From: JADJPL01 sp964607915
GTDB taxonomy: Bacteria > Bacteroidota > Bacteroidia > Chitinophagales > Saprospiraceae
Direction of reading: 5' to 3'
Length of the DNA stretch: 24,767 bases
NCBI GenBank assembly: GCA_964607915.1
Contig: CAZSMU010000042.1
Location: 1-24,767, forward strand
Shown: piece by piece, positions 1-8,594 of the stretch
How positions within the stretch are numbered: the stretch's first letter is position 1
Layout of the letters: each line of letters starts with the position of its first letter
Notes under the pieces: generated by a model
Seen by the model: only the letters and a program-made list of their open reading frames with translations
What the model was told of the DNA's origin: nothing
Database searches by the model: none
Program-made: the position numbers and the translations under genes

Positions 1-11
1 TGAAAATTTTT

Positions 12-224
12 TCACCGGCCATTGTCATCATAAATTTTTGAGCGACTATATAGTTGCTCGCTTTCAGGGAAATGAAAATCCGAGAAGGTCAAAGGAGGTT
101 TCTGGGTGACTGGCATTTCGTCTTCCTGGTTCTTGATGAACAGCAGATACTGAATATAATGAAGTACCTCAACCTGAAGGTGTTCCGGGAGGTGCTTTAA
201 CTGATTTAATACTAATTGTTCCAT
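12..224 (-). CDS. DUF2281-like antitoxin of a toxin-antitoxin pair
   Basis: This 70-residue acidic protein has an N-terminal helix pattern (LKHLPEHLQVEVLHYIQYLL, residues 9-28) typical of DUF2281 proteins. It ends in a Ser-Arg-Ser-Lys-Ile-Tyr-Asp-Asp-Asn-Gly-Arg tail, as in many Bacteroidota antitoxins. Family members usually pair with a PIN-domain (VapC-like) toxin encoded immediately downstream. Downstream on this strand is the window edge. The stop overlaps a possible GTG start (bases 15-13, GTGA overlap) followed by AAA AAA TTT TCA, so a coupled toxin gene probably begins here, but only five codons are visible. The ATG at 224 lies 12 bp from a palindromic repeat (236-394) that occupies the promoter region. 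The assignment rests on recalled family pattern; the toxin identity is inferred. Confidence 0.7.
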   Translation of the reverse strand: MEQLVLNQLKHLPEHLQVEVLHYIQYLLFIKNQEDEMPVTQKPPLTFSDFHFPESEQLYSRSKIYDDNGR

Positions 225-235
225 ACTTGGGTATT

Positions 236-394
236 GGACTTATTGCGGCAGGTCAGCGAGCAGGGAAAAGATCAATTTTATCCCCATAAAGGCTTTTTTG
301 GGAGCATGCCTATGCTTATGACTGTAAAATAAAAAGGCACGGTGTAGGAAGAAAAGACTTTTTGCCTCTTGATGATTCCTCTCGCAACAAGTCT
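236..394. repeat. Degenerate full-length palindromic repeat (copy B of a MITE-like family)
   Basis: The segment begins GGACTTATTGCGGCAGGTCAG and ends CTCTCGCAACAAGTCT, an imperfect terminal inverted repeat. It aligns end to end with the reverse complement of the copy at 13831-13995. Shared blocks are GGTCAGCG near one end, AAAGGCTTTTTTG in the first arm, a small palindromic centre (GCAT..ATGC), GGYRYRGTGTRGG in the second arm, and GATGATTCCTCTCGCAACAAGTCT at the end. It lies between the MATE stop (435) and the antitoxin start (224). It has many substitutions relative to the other full copy, so it looks older. No coding potential is seen. Confidence 0.75.
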
Positions 395-434
395 GTTGGA
401 TAAAACTCAAATATACGGAATATCCAGGCACCAG

Positions 435-1775
435 TCAAGCCTGAGGCCGGCTGCTGTGACCGCGTACGAGGCGCTTGAACCGAAAAAACAGCAGCAGCGC
501 GCTGCTGCTCAGCCCTACGATGAAGCCTACCCAGAGGCCGTTCACCTGCCAGTTGAGCGGGAAAGCCAGGACGTAGCCCACGGGGATACCGATGCCCCAG
601 TAGGCCAGGGCTACGAAGACGGTAGGCCAGCGCACGTCCTGCAGGCCCCGCAGCAGACCTACACCCACAGCTTGCGTCGAGTCTGAAATCTGGAATATGC
701 CGGCCAGGAGCATCAACCCGGCCGCATAGCCGAGCACAGGGGCTTCCCGATTGAAAAAGGAGGGGATGAAGTGCTGCCCTGCAAAAAGCAGGATGGCGCA
801 AAACAGGCCATACACGACGGCCATGACCAGGGTCGAGTAGCCTATACCGCGCACCAGCCTTCTGTCGCCACTGCCATCGGCATGGGCGACGCGGATGGTG
901 CCAGCGGCGCTGATACCCAGGGAAACCATAAAGGTCGTAGAGGCGACGTTGAGCACAATCTGATGGGCGGCCTGCTGGATATAGCCCAGCCAGCCGGCCA
1001 TCAACCCTGAAAAAGCGAATGCGCCCGCTTCCATGCTGAACTGCAGCGCACTGGGGATGCCGATGCGGGCCATCTCCCCGGCCCGAGTGGCCGACCAGCG
1101 CAGCTTGGAGCGCAGGTTCTGACGGTAGGGGGCATATACAGGCTGCCAAATGACCAGTGCGGCCATAGCGAGCAGTAGGAAGGTCCGGGTGATAGTGGTA
1201 GCTATACCTGCTCCTTCGAGTTCCATCCGCGGAATGCCTAGTTTGCCATAGATGAAGAGGTAGTTCAAGAACCCGTTCATAGGCAGAGCGGCCAGGGAGA
1301 GGTACATGGGCCAGCGGGTCAGGCCCAGCCCGTCGGAAAACTGCTTGATGGCCATAAACAACACCATAGGCAACATACCCCAGGCCATCCAACGCAGGTA
1401 GGGGCCGGATAAGTCGGCCACGATGTCATCCTGTCCCATGACATGCGTGATGCCGGTGCCAAAATGAATGCCCACGGCCATGACGAATACCAGCGCCCCG
1501 GAGAGGAGAAACCCGTTGAACGCGATTTCCATGGGCTTATCGTAGTCATCGCCCCCCCGCGCAGATGCGACGAGGGGGGCGATGGCCATGGTCATCCCCA
1601 TCCCCAGGATCATGGGCACGGTGATGAGGTTGTTGACAAAGCTCGAAGCCGCCAACTGGCTGCTGTGGATGTACCCCACCATAGCGCTGTCAATCACTCC
1701 CAGGAGCATCTGGGTGATATTGCCCAGCATGATAGGCCAGCCGAGCGTCAGCGTTTCCTTGATTTCCTTGCGCAT
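435..1775 (-). CDS. MATE-family multidrug/cation antiporter
   Basis: This 446-residue integral membrane protein has about twelve hydrophobic segments, the normal length for MATE (NorM/DinF-type) exporters. The N-terminal LGWPIMLGNITQMLLGVIDS with the following MVGYIHSSQLAASS is the characteristic first-helix motif of the family. A second, similar half starts near residue 230 (ARIGIPSALQFSMEAGAFAF), the usual internal duplication. Such proteins expel drugs or metabolites across the inner membrane in exchange for Na+ or H+; the substrate cannot be read from the sequence. The start ATG at 1775 lies 31 bp after the malic enzyme stop on the same strand, so the two may be co-transcribed. No intrinsic terminator is obvious after the stop; a palindromic repeat follows 40 bp later. 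Confidence 0.93.
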   Translation of the reverse strand: MRKEIKETLTLGWPIMLGNITQMLLGVIDSAMVGYIHSSQLAASSFVNNLITVPMILGMGMTMAIAPLVASARGGDDYDKPMEIAFNGFLLSGALVFVMAVGIHFGTGITHVMGQDDIVADLSGPYLRWMAWGMLPMVLFMAIKQFSDGLGLTRWPMYLSLAALPMNGFLNYLFIYGKLGIPRMELEGAGIATTITRTFLLLAMAALVIWQPVYAPYRQNLRSKLRWSATRAGEMARIGIPSALQFSMEAGAFAFSGLMAGWLGYIQQAAHQIVLNVASTTFMVSLGISAAGTIRVAHADGSGDRRLVRGIGYSTLVMAVVYGLFCAILLFAGQHFIPSFFNREAPVLGYAAGLMLLAGIFQISDSTQAVGVGLLRGLQDVRWPTVFVALAYWGIGIPVGYVLAFPLNWQVNGLWVGFIVGLSSSALLLFFRFKRLVRGHSSRPQA

Positions 1776-1806
1776 AGCGTAGAGGGCGGCCAGGGGCCGC
1801 CAGGTT

Positions 1807-4083
1807 TTATTTCCGGATGCAATCCACCACGGCTATGGCGATCATATTGACCACTTCGCGGGTGGAGCTGCCCAACTGGAGCAGGTGTACCGGTTTTTTG
1901 ATGCCCAGGAGTACGGGGCCTACTTTTTCGATGCCGGCTACTTCCTTCACGAGGTTATAGGCTACGTTGGAAGCAGACAAGTTAGGGAAAATGAGCACGT
2001 TGGCTCCTTTTTCGGCGAGGTCGCTGAAGGGATAATGCTCGCGCAGCAACTCCGGGTTCAGAGGAAGGTGAGCCTGCATCTCGCCATCCACCACCATGTC
2101 GGGGTGTTTGGATCGGAGGATTTCCACCGCCTTGCGCATTTTCAGGGCATCCTCGCCATCGGCACTGCCGAAGTTGGAGTAGGTCAGCAGGGCGATACGG
2201 GGTTTCACGTTGTATTTTGCGGCCTGTTCGGCGGCCAGTTCCGCAATTTCTACGACCTGTTCGACCGTGGGGTTGAAGTTCACGGTCGTATCGGCCAGAA
2301 ACAAGGGACCGAAGCGACTCATGAGGATGTACAACCCCGATACCGACTGTACGCCGTCCTGGCGCCCGACGATTTGGAGGGCAGGACGGATGGTGTCGGG
2401 GTAGTTGCGCGTCATGCCGCCGACCATGGCGTCGGCATGGCCCTGGGCGACCATCATGGCCCCATAGTAGTTGCGCTGGTGCATTTTGTTGTGCGCGTCC
2501 GTACTGGTGAACCCTTTGCGCTGGCGTTTTTGATAGAACAAATCGCCGTATGCGAGCAGGCGGGCACTTTCTGCCTCATTTACCGGGTTCCGCGGGTCTA
2601 TGATTTCGACTTGATCCATCACCAGGAGGTTGTCGGACATGATCTGCTGGATTTTTTCGCGGTTGCCGAGCAGGATAGGGACGGCAATCCCTTCGTTCAG
2701 TACTTGCTGGGCTGCTTTGAGTACGGCTAGGTTCTCCGCGTCGGCTAAAACGACCCGCTTGGGGCTTTGTTTGGCTTTGTTGATGATGGCGCGGGTCAGT
2801 CGGTTGTCCAGGCCGAGGCGTTTGGAGAGTTGGGTTTCGTAGGCTTCCCAGTCGGAGATGGGGAATTTTGCCACCCCGGTTTCCATAGCGGCCCGTGCGA
2901 CGGCAGGAGCGACGGTTGTCAGCAGGCGGGGATCCACCGGTTTGGGGATGATGTACTCCCGGCCAAATGCGAGCTGGTCTTTGCCGTAGGCCATGTTCAC
3001 CATATCGGGCACGGGCTGCTTGGCCAGTTCTGCCAGAGCGCGAACGGCGGCGAGCTTCATTTCTTCATTGATGACCTTGGAGCGCACGTCGAGGGCGCCG
3101 CGGAAGATATAGGGAAAACCGAGAACGTTGTTGACCTGGTTGGGGTAGTCGCTGCGCCCTGTGGCCATGATGATATCCTTGCGGGCATCTATAGCGTCCT
3201 CATAGCTGATTTCAGGGGTGGGGTTGGCCATGGCGAATACAATGGCATCCGGCGCCATGGAGCGCACCATCTCCTTGCTGAGGATGTTGCCTTTGGACAA
3301 ACCTATGAACACATCGGCTCCATGCAGGGCTTCTTCCAGGGTGGTGTCAGCCGATACGCTGCCATTGGCGAATTCCGCTTTTTTTCCATCCAGGTTTGTC
3401 CGCTCCGGATGGATGAGGCCCTTGGAATCAAACATAAAGATATTCTCCCTGCGGGCACCGAGGCGTAGGTAGAGCTTGGTGCAGGAACTGGCAGAAGCCC
3501 CTGCACCATTGACGACGATTTTTACCTTTTGGATGTCTTTGCTCACGAGTTCCAACGCATTGAGCAGAGCTGCCGCGCTGATGATGGCGGTGCCGTGCTG
3601 GTCGTCGTGCATGACGGGAATGTTGAGCTCTGCCTTGAGGCGCTCTTCTATCTCGAAACAATCCGGGGCGGAAATATCTTCGAGGTTGATGCCCCCAAAG
3701 GTGGGCTCCAGGATTTTGACGGTCCGCACGAACTCATCTACATCTTTGGTATTCAGTTCGATGTCGAACACGTCAATATCGGCGTAAATTTTGAAGAGCA
3801 ACCCTTTGCCTTCCATGACGGGTTTGCTGGCTTCCGGGCCGATATCGCCCAGGCCCAATACGGCCGTCCCGTTGGAAATGACGGCTACGAGATTGCCTTT
3901 GGCCGTAAATTTGTAAACTTCCTCCGGGTTATTGGCAATTTCCAGGCAGGGCTCCGCTACCCCCGGGGAGTAAGCAAGGGTGAGGTCGCGTTGGGTAGCG
4001 GTTTCTTTGGAGGGAATGACCTCGATTTTCCCGGGACGCCCTTTGGCATGGTAATGCAGGGCTTCTTCTCTTAGTGTTGGCAT
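1807..4083 (-). CDS. maeB: NADP-dependent malic enzyme with C-terminal phosphotransacetylase-like domain
   Basis: The protein is 758 residues, the usual length of MaeB-type hybrid malic enzymes. It decarboxylates malate to pyruvate in the cytoplasm, yielding NADPH. The malic N-domain carries the catalytic Tyr in LAYSPGVAEPC (about residue 38) and the Lys in EGKGLLFK (about 93), followed by the metal-binding MHDDQHGTA segment. The NAD(P) domain contains VVNGAGASA and runs to about residue 410. Residues from about 430 onward form a phosphate acetyl/butyryl-transferase-like domain (KRVVLADAEN; VGGMTRNYPDTIRPALQ; FPNLSASNVAYNL). In MaeB enzymes this domain is regulatory (acetyl-CoA sensing) rather than catalytic. 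The ATG at 4083 was chosen over an upstream in-frame codon at 4170 because MPTLREEALHYHAKG is the family N-terminus and an exact TAnnTTTG element precedes it. Confidence 0.96.
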   Translation of the reverse strand: MPTLREEALHYHAKGRPGKIEVIPSKETATQRDLTLAYSPGVAEPCLEIANNPEEVYKFTAKGNLVAVISNGTAVLGLGDIGPEASKPVMEGKGLLFKIYADIDVFDIELNTKDVDEFVRTVKILEPTFGGINLEDISAPDCFEIEERLKAELNIPVMHDDQHGTAIISAAALLNALELVSKDIQKVKIVVNGAGASASSCTKLYLRLGARRENIFMFDSKGLIHPERTNLDGKKAEFANGSVSADTTLEEALHGADVFIGLSKGNILSKEMVRSMAPDAIVFAMANPTPEISYEDAIDARKDIIMATGRSDYPNQVNNVLGFPYIFRGALDVRSKVINEEMKLAAVRALAELAKQPVPDMVNMAYGKDQLAFGREYIIPKPVDPRLLTTVAPAVARAAMETGVAKFPISDWEAYETQLSKRLGLDNRLTRAIINKAKQSPKRVVLADAENLAVLKAAQQVLNEGIAVPILLGNREKIQQIMSDNLLVMDQVEIIDPRNPVNEAESARLLAYGDLFYQKRQRKGFTSTDAHNKMHQRNYYGAMMVAQGHADAMVGGMTRNYPDTIRPALQIVGRQDGVQSVSGLYILMSRFGPLFLADTTVNFNPTVEQVVEIAELAAEQAAKYNVKPRIALLTYSNFGSADGEDALKMRKAVEILRSKHPDMVVDGEMQAHLPLNPELLREHYPFSDLAEKGANVLIFPNLSASNVAYNLVKEVAGIEKVGPVLLGIKKPVHLLQLGSSTREVVNMIAIAVVDCIRK

Positions 4084-4111
4084 ACTTGTGTGCGATTTGG
4101 TTAGAGCGCCC

Positions 4112-4119
4112 CAAAGGTA
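4112..4119 (-). promoter_or_regulatory. Candidate -7 element of the maeB promoter
   Basis: On the minus strand the sequence reads TACCTTTG, an exact match to the Bacteroidota -7 consensus TAnnTTTG. It lies 28 bp before the maeB ATG, giving a short leader. No clear TTG-type -33 element is seen at the usual spacing. Confidence 0.5.
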
Positions 4120-4192
4120 AGGAATCCAAGTGGGATTTTGGATGGATACGCCGGGTTTCTGAACCGCCACGCCGCAAAAGGAAGGGGAAGGG

Positions 4193-4271
4193 AAAAAAAC
4201 AGGCCTCCCCGGAGTCGCCCCATCCCGCCCGTTTACTCCGGCACAGAAGAGACCAGGCCGGGGTAAACGGG
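4193..4271 (-). terminator. Candidate terminator of the leu operon
   Basis: Downstream of the leuB stop the minus strand carries a 14-base inverted repeat, CCCGTTTACCCCGG (4271-4258) against CCGGAGTAAACGGG (4241-4228), with one G-T wobble and a 16-base loop. A run of seven T residues (minus strand, 4199-4193) follows about 28 bases after the stem. The long gap between stem and T-run is atypical, so this is structured 3' RNA whose termination role is inferred. Confidence 0.45.
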
Positions 4272-4281
4272 AGAATCAGCA

Positions 4282-5391
4282 TTAGATGATCGTCGAAGTT
4301 TTTTCGCTGATCTGTTGCTGGTCAATCTTGAGGTCTGCGCTGTCGGAGATCAGGTGGGCAATCAGATCGCCAATTTGTGAGCAGGAGAAGGCGTGCTGCA
4401 GGTCGAGTTCCTGAGTGCCAATCCCTTTTTCCAGTACCTGCTGGGTCGTGCGTCGGATGGTTTCAGCCTCTTCTGCGAGGCCGAAGTACTCTAGCATCAT
4501 AGCTGCCGAGAGGATAGCGGCCATGGGGTTGGCGATATCTTTTCCCGCCGCCTGCGGATAAGAGCCGTGGATAGGTTCGAACAGCGCGGTTTTTTCGCCG
4601 ATGGATGCCGAAGGCAGAAGTCCCATAGAGCCTGCAATGACACTGGCTTCATCGGAGAGGATATCGCCGAACATATTTTCCGTGAGCATCACATCAAACT
4701 GGGTGGGCCACTGGATGATTTGCATCGCCGCATTGTCCACGAACATGAAGCTGACTTCTACGTCGGGGTATTCGGGTGCCATGGCCTGTACCACCGCCCT
4801 CCAGAGGCGGGAGGACTCGAGTACGTTGGCTTTGTCCACCAGCAGGAGCTTTTTCCGTCTTTTTTGCGCGGCTTCGAAGGCGAGTCGGGCGATGCGTTCG
4901 ATTTCAAATCGGTGGTAGATGCAGAGATCTTGGGCCGACTCGTCTGTCCTACTTTTTTCCCCGAAGTAAATGCCGCCTGTCAGTTCGCGGAAGATGATGA
5001 AGTCTGCACCACTGATGCGTTCGGGCTTGAGCGGGGACAGGTGCAGCAGGGAAGCGTACGTCGTGACCGGCCGGAGGTTGGCAAACAGACCCAGACTTTT
5101 GCGCAGGCGCAGCAGCCCTTGTTCGGGGCGTACTTTGGCACCCGGGTCGTTATCGTACTTCGGATCGCCGATTGCGCCGAACAAGACCGCATCAGCGGAA
5201 AGGCAAAGGTCGAGGGTGTGGGGCGGCAGTGGGTCGCCAGTTTTATCAATAGCTATAGCCCCGACGTCTGCCGTTTGGTAGAAGAACTGGTGCTTGAAGC
5301 GCCCGGCGAGGGCATCGAGCACTTTTACAGCCTGTTGGATTACTTCGGGGCCTATTCCGTCACCGGGCAGGAGGGCAATGGTTTTTTTCAT
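4282..5391 (-). CDS. leuB: 3-isopropylmalate dehydrogenase
   Basis: This 369-residue cytoplasmic enzyme catalyses the third step of leucine synthesis, the NAD-dependent oxidation and decarboxylation of 3-isopropylmalate. Family landmarks are the start MKKTIALLPGDGIGPEV, the substrate-binding arginines in RKSLGLFANLRPV and IIFRELTGGIYFG, the active-site Lys in LLVDKANVL, and the metal-binding segment TENMFGDILSDEASVIAGS. The adenine-binding loop FEPIHGSYPQAAGKDIANP follows. Length is normal. It is the last gene of leuA-leuC-leuD-leuB, 18 bp after the leuD stop, and a hairpin follows its own stop. Confidence 0.97.
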   Translation of the reverse strand: MKKTIALLPGDGIGPEVIQQAVKVLDALAGRFKHQFFYQTADVGAIAIDKTGDPLPPHTLDLCLSADAVLFGAIGDPKYDNDPGAKVRPEQGLLRLRKSLGLFANLRPVTTYASLLHLSPLKPERISGADFIIFRELTGGIYFGEKSRTDESAQDLCIYHRFEIERIARLAFEAAQKRRKKLLLVDKANVLESSRLWRAVVQAMAPEYPDVEVSFMFVDNAAMQIIQWPTQFDVMLTENMFGDILSDEASVIAGSMGLLPSASIGEKTALFEPIHGSYPQAAGKDIANPMAAILSAAMMLEYFGLAEEAETIRRTTQQVLEKGIGTQELDLQHAFSCSQIGDLIAHLISDSADLKIDQQQISEKTSTII

Positions 5392-5409
5392 GGGAAAACA
5401 ATAAAGGTG

Positions 5410-6003
5410 TTAATGAACGGCTTTTTGCGCTTCGTACGCTTCGATTTGATCTTTGAGGCTGAGCAGGTAATCTATGTCGTCGTAGCCATTGAGCATACAT
5501 ACCTTTTTGTACGGATCAATCGGGAAGCCACACTGCAGGTCCAGGGAAGGGATGCCGATCGTTTGGTTTTGGAGGTCAACTTCCAGGACTACCTTTGGGT
5601 CTTGTTCGATGGCTTCAAACAACTGGTGCAGAAATCCCGGGCTCACCTGTACCGGCAGCAACCCGTTGTTGAGGGCATTCCCGCGGAAGATATCGGCAAA
5701 AAAGCTGGACACGACCGCTTTGAACCCGTAGTCCGAAATAGCCCAGGCGGCGTGTTCGCGGCTGGAGCCGCAGCCAAAATTTTTTCCGGCCACCAGGATC
5801 TGTCCCGCATACACGGGATTGTTGAGTATGAAATCCGCCTTGGGGGTATCGTCGGGATGAAAGCGCCAATCGCGGAACAAATTCTGGCCAAAGCCGTCGC
5901 GCGTGGTAGCCTTCAGAAAGCGGGCGGGGATGATCTGGTCGGTGTCGATATCTTCTATCGGGAGAGGCACAGCGCTGGAGCGCAAGAGGGTGAATTTTTC
6001 CAT
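5410..6003 (-). CDS. leuD: 3-isopropylmalate dehydratase small subunit
   Basis: This 197-residue swivel subunit of isopropylmalate isomerase pairs with LeuC to convert 2- to 3-isopropylmalate. Family motifs visible are EDIDTDQIIPARFLK (residues 17-31), GKNFGCGSSREHAAWAI (about 73-89) and FRGNALNNGLLPV (about 106-118). The open frame continues upstream to 6120, inside leuC. The ATG at 6003 is preferred because MEKFTLLRSSAVPLP is the family N-terminus and it falls 7 bp after the leuC stop, consistent with translational coupling. Confidence 0.96.
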   Translation of the reverse strand: MEKFTLLRSSAVPLPIEDIDTDQIIPARFLKATTRDGFGQNLFRDWRFHPDDTPKADFILNNPVYAGQILVAGKNFGCGSSREHAAWAISDYGFKAVVSSFFADIFRGNALNNGLLPVQVSPGFLHQLFEAIEQDPKVVLEVDLQNQTIGIPSLDLQCGFPIDPYKKVCMLNGYDDIDYLLSLKDQIEAYEAQKAVH

Positions 6004-6010
6004 AGTTTGA

Positions 6011-7405
6011 TTAAGCGATTTCACGGCGTACGTCCACAAGTTTTCCGGCGATGGCAGCAGCGGCAGCGGTGAGCGGGCTGGCGAGTATAGTCCGCGCCCC
6101 TGGTCCCTGGCGCCCTTCAAAGTTCCGGTTGGAAGTAGAGACGCAGTACTCCCCGGCGGGGATTTTATCTTCGTTCATACCCAGACAGGCCGAGCAGCCG
6201 GGCTCGCGGAACTCGAAGCCGGCAGCGGTGAATATCTGGTCTAATCCTTCTTCGCGGGCTTGTTGTTCGACCTGTTTGGAGCCCGGTACGATCATGGCCT
6301 GCACGTGGCCGGCTTTTTGTTTTCCCTTCACGAAGTCAGCGACGAGGCGCAGGTCTTCGAGTCGGGAATTGGTACAACTGCCGATGAAGACGTGGTGTAT
6401 CGGAAGTCCGGCCATGGAATCCCCGCTCTTGAGGGCCATGTACTCGAGAGACTTGGCGAACGACTGGGCCGACTCTGCGCCCGACGCCTCCGGGATGCGC
6501 CCGCTGATGCCGACGCCCATACCGGGGTTGGTACCGTAGGTGACCATAGGTTCGATATCTTCCGCTTTGAAGTGGTACTCCAGGTCAAAAGTGGCGTCTG
6601 AGTCGCTGTAGAGCGTTTTCCAGTACTCCAGCGCCTGATCGAAAGCAGGTCCTTGCGGGGCGAATTTTCGGCCGCGGATGTATTGGAAGGTCGTCTCGTC
6701 CGGGGCGACGAGCCCGCCCCGTGCGCCCATTTCGATACTCATATTGCAGATGGTCATACGCCCTTCCATGGAAAGGGAGCGGATGGCCGAGCCGGCATAC
6801 TCGACGAAGTAGCCCGTCCCGCCGGCTGCGCTCAGTTTGGAGATGATGTAGAGGATAATGTCTTTTGCAGAAACCCCTTTCCCGAGGGATCCGTCTACAT
6901 TAATGCGCATCCGCTTGGGGCGGGACTGGATAAGACACTGGCTGGCAAATACTTGTTCTACCTGGCTGGTGCCGATGCCAAAGGCGATACAGCCGAAGGC
7001 TCCATGAGTCGAAGTATGGCTGTCACCACAAACGATGGTCATTCCCGGCTGCGTGATGCCCAACTCAGGGCCGATGACGTGTACGATGCCCTGGAAAGGA
7101 TGCCCCAGGCCGTACAGCTCCACCCCGAAATCGGAGCAGTTCTGTACCAGCTTCTCGACCTGAAATCGGGAAAGCGGCTCCTGTATCGGAAGGTGCTGGT
7201 GTATGGTCGGGACGTTGTGATCGGCTGTCGCAACGGTTTGCTGGGGGCGGAAGACCCCGATGCCCCTGCTCTCGAGCCCTGCAAAGGCTTGAGGGCTGGT
7301 CACCTCGTGTATGAAATGGCGGTCTATATACAGTACTTCCATACCGCCTTCTACCGGGGCGACCACGTGTGCGTCCCAGATTTTGTCGAATAAAGTGTTG
7401 CCCAT
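6011..7405 (-). CDS. leuC: 3-isopropylmalate dehydratase large subunit
   Basis: This 464-residue aconitase-family enzyme holds the [4Fe-4S] cluster of isopropylmalate isomerase. The cluster ligands are visible as C344 in IGSCTNSRLEDLR and C404/C407 in EPGCSACLGMNED. Other signatures are CGDSHTSTHGAFG (about residues 126-138) and the C-terminal STSNRNFEGRQG. Length is normal. The ATG at 7405 (MGNTLFDKIWD) is chosen over an in-frame codon 13 residues upstream that would overlap leuA. The gene begins 16 bp after the leuA stop, and LeuD follows after 7 bp, so the two subunits are made from one message. Confidence 0.97.
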   Translation of the reverse strand: MGNTLFDKIWDAHVVAPVEGGMEVLYIDRHFIHEVTSPQAFAGLESRGIGVFRPQQTVATADHNVPTIHQHLPIQEPLSRFQVEKLVQNCSDFGVELYGLGHPFQGIVHVIGPELGITQPGMTIVCGDSHTSTHGAFGCIAFGIGTSQVEQVFASQCLIQSRPKRMRINVDGSLGKGVSAKDIILYIISKLSAAGGTGYFVEYAGSAIRSLSMEGRMTICNMSIEMGARGGLVAPDETTFQYIRGRKFAPQGPAFDQALEYWKTLYSDSDATFDLEYHFKAEDIEPMVTYGTNPGMGVGISGRIPEASGAESAQSFAKSLEYMALKSGDSMAGLPIHHVFIGSCTNSRLEDLRLVADFVKGKQKAGHVQAMIVPGSKQVEQQAREEGLDQIFTAAGFEFREPGCSACLGMNEDKIPAGEYCVSTSNRNFEGRQGPGARTILASPLTAAAAAIAGKLVDVRREIA

Positions 7406-7421
7406 TCTGCGTGAGGATATG

Positions 7422-8594
7422 TTATTTGGAATGCGAAGCGGCAAGGTGCAGGCTGTCGTATATTTCGTGCAAATCGCTGTCGCTGACTTCTTTTTTGCTG
7501 TCGGCTACCTCAAGGAAACGCTTGTAGATGACATCCAGTTCGTCTTTGGTGAGGTTGGTGCCGATTTCTTTGTAGCGGTATGCGATAGCTGCGCGGCCGC
7601 TGCGGGCGGTGAGCACGATTTTCGAGCGGTCCACGCCGACATCGGCGGGGTCTATGATTTCGTAGGTGTTGCGCTCTTTGATGACCCCGTCCTGATGGAT
7701 ACCGGAGGAGTGTGCAAAAGCATTGGCACCTACGATGGCTTTATTGGGCTGTACGACTACGCCCATTTTATCGCTGACCAACTGGCTGATGGGGTACAGC
7801 AGGCGGGTGTTGATGCCCGTATCAAGCCCCAGGTAGGGGTGTTGCCGCATGATCATGACCACTTCTTCCAGGGAAGTATTCCCGGCGCGTTCGCCGATGC
7901 CGTTGATGGTACACTCAATCTGACGGGCTCCGTTCTGTGCGCCAGCTATGGAGTTGGCCGTGGCCAACCCCAGGTCGTTGTGGCAGTGGGTGGATATCGT
8001 CGCTTTGTGGATGCCGTCTACGTGCTCCATGAGGTAGCGGATTTTGGCACCGTATTCTTCCGGGAGGCAGTAGCCGGTGGTGTCCGGTACGTTGATCACC
8101 GTGGCTCCGGCCTTGAGGACGGCCTCTACGATGCGGGCCAGGAACTCGTTGTCTGTGCGCCCTGCGTCTTCAGCGTAGAATTCCACATCTTCCACGAATG
8201 ACTTTGCTAGTTTCACGGCGGCCACAGCCCGTTCCATTACCGCCTCCCGCGTGGTGTTGAACTTGTGGCGGATATGGGAATCAGAGGTGCCGATGCCGGT
8301 GTGGATGCGCGGCCTCTTGGCGTAGCGGAGGGCTTGTGCCGCCACCTCGATATCTTTGGGTACCGCGCGGGAAAGCCCGCAGATAGTCGGCAGGGTCAGC
8401 GCTTTACAGATAGCTTCTACCGACTGGAAATCGCCAGGGCTGGAGATGGGGAAGCCGGCTTCTATGACGTCCACCCCAAGCTCCTCGAGGGCATGGGCAA
8501 TCTCGATTTTCTGCTCCATATTGAGCTTGCACCCGGGGACTTGTTCCCCGTCGCGCAGGGTGGTGTCAAAGATATAAATTCGCTTATCTGGCAT
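7422..8594 (-). CDS. leuA: 2-isopropylmalate synthase, short form lacking the allosteric domain
   Basis: The enzyme condenses acetyl-CoA with 2-ketoisovalerate, the committed step of leucine synthesis. The protein is 390 residues, with the HMGL-like TIM barrel beginning at DTTLRDGEQVPG (residues 10-21) and the metal-binding HCHNDLGLATANS (about 202-214). The linker and subdomain I/II region follows (GIHQDGVIKE). It stops after about 390 residues, while the E. coli-type enzyme is about 520, so the C-terminal LeuA dimerisation/leucine-binding domain is absent. Short LeuA proteins are common in Bacteroidota. Homocitrate or citramalate synthase activity is possible for this fold, but the adjacent leuCDB genes make isopropylmalate synthase most likely. 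It is first in the operon. Confidence 0.93.
   Translation of the reverse strand: MPDKRIYIFDTTLRDGEQVPGCKLNMEQKIEIAHALEELGVDVIEAGFPISSPGDFQSVEAICKALTLPTICGLSRAVPKDIEVAAQALRYAKRPRIHTGIGTSDSHIRHKFNTTREAVMERAVAAVKLAKSFVEDVEFYAEDAGRTDNEFLARIVEAVLKAGATVINVPDTTGYCLPEEYGAKIRYLMEHVDGIHKATISTHCHNDLGLATANSIAGAQNGARQIECTINGIGERAGNTSLEEVVMIMRQHPYLGLDTGINTRLLYPISQLVSDKMGVVVQPNKAIVGANAFAHSSGIHQDGVIKERNTYEIIDPADVGVDRSKIVLTARSGRAAIAYRYKEIGTNLTKDELDVIYKRFLEVADSKKEVSDSDLHEIYDSLHLAASHSK

Noticed and set aside
316..1392. A 358-codon minus-strand open frame overlapping the MATE gene
   Set aside because: It is out of frame with the clear MATE protein, with a low-complexity Arg/Pro/Gly-rich translation.
4228..4271. 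Hairpin after leuB as a riboswitch or small RNA
   Set aside because: Its position directly after the last operon gene makes a terminator or 3' structure the simpler reading; no riboswitch consensus was recognised.
4567..6072. A 501-codon plus-strand open frame across leuB and leuD
   Set aside because: It is antisense to well-supported leu genes in a GC-rich genome where such shadows are expected.
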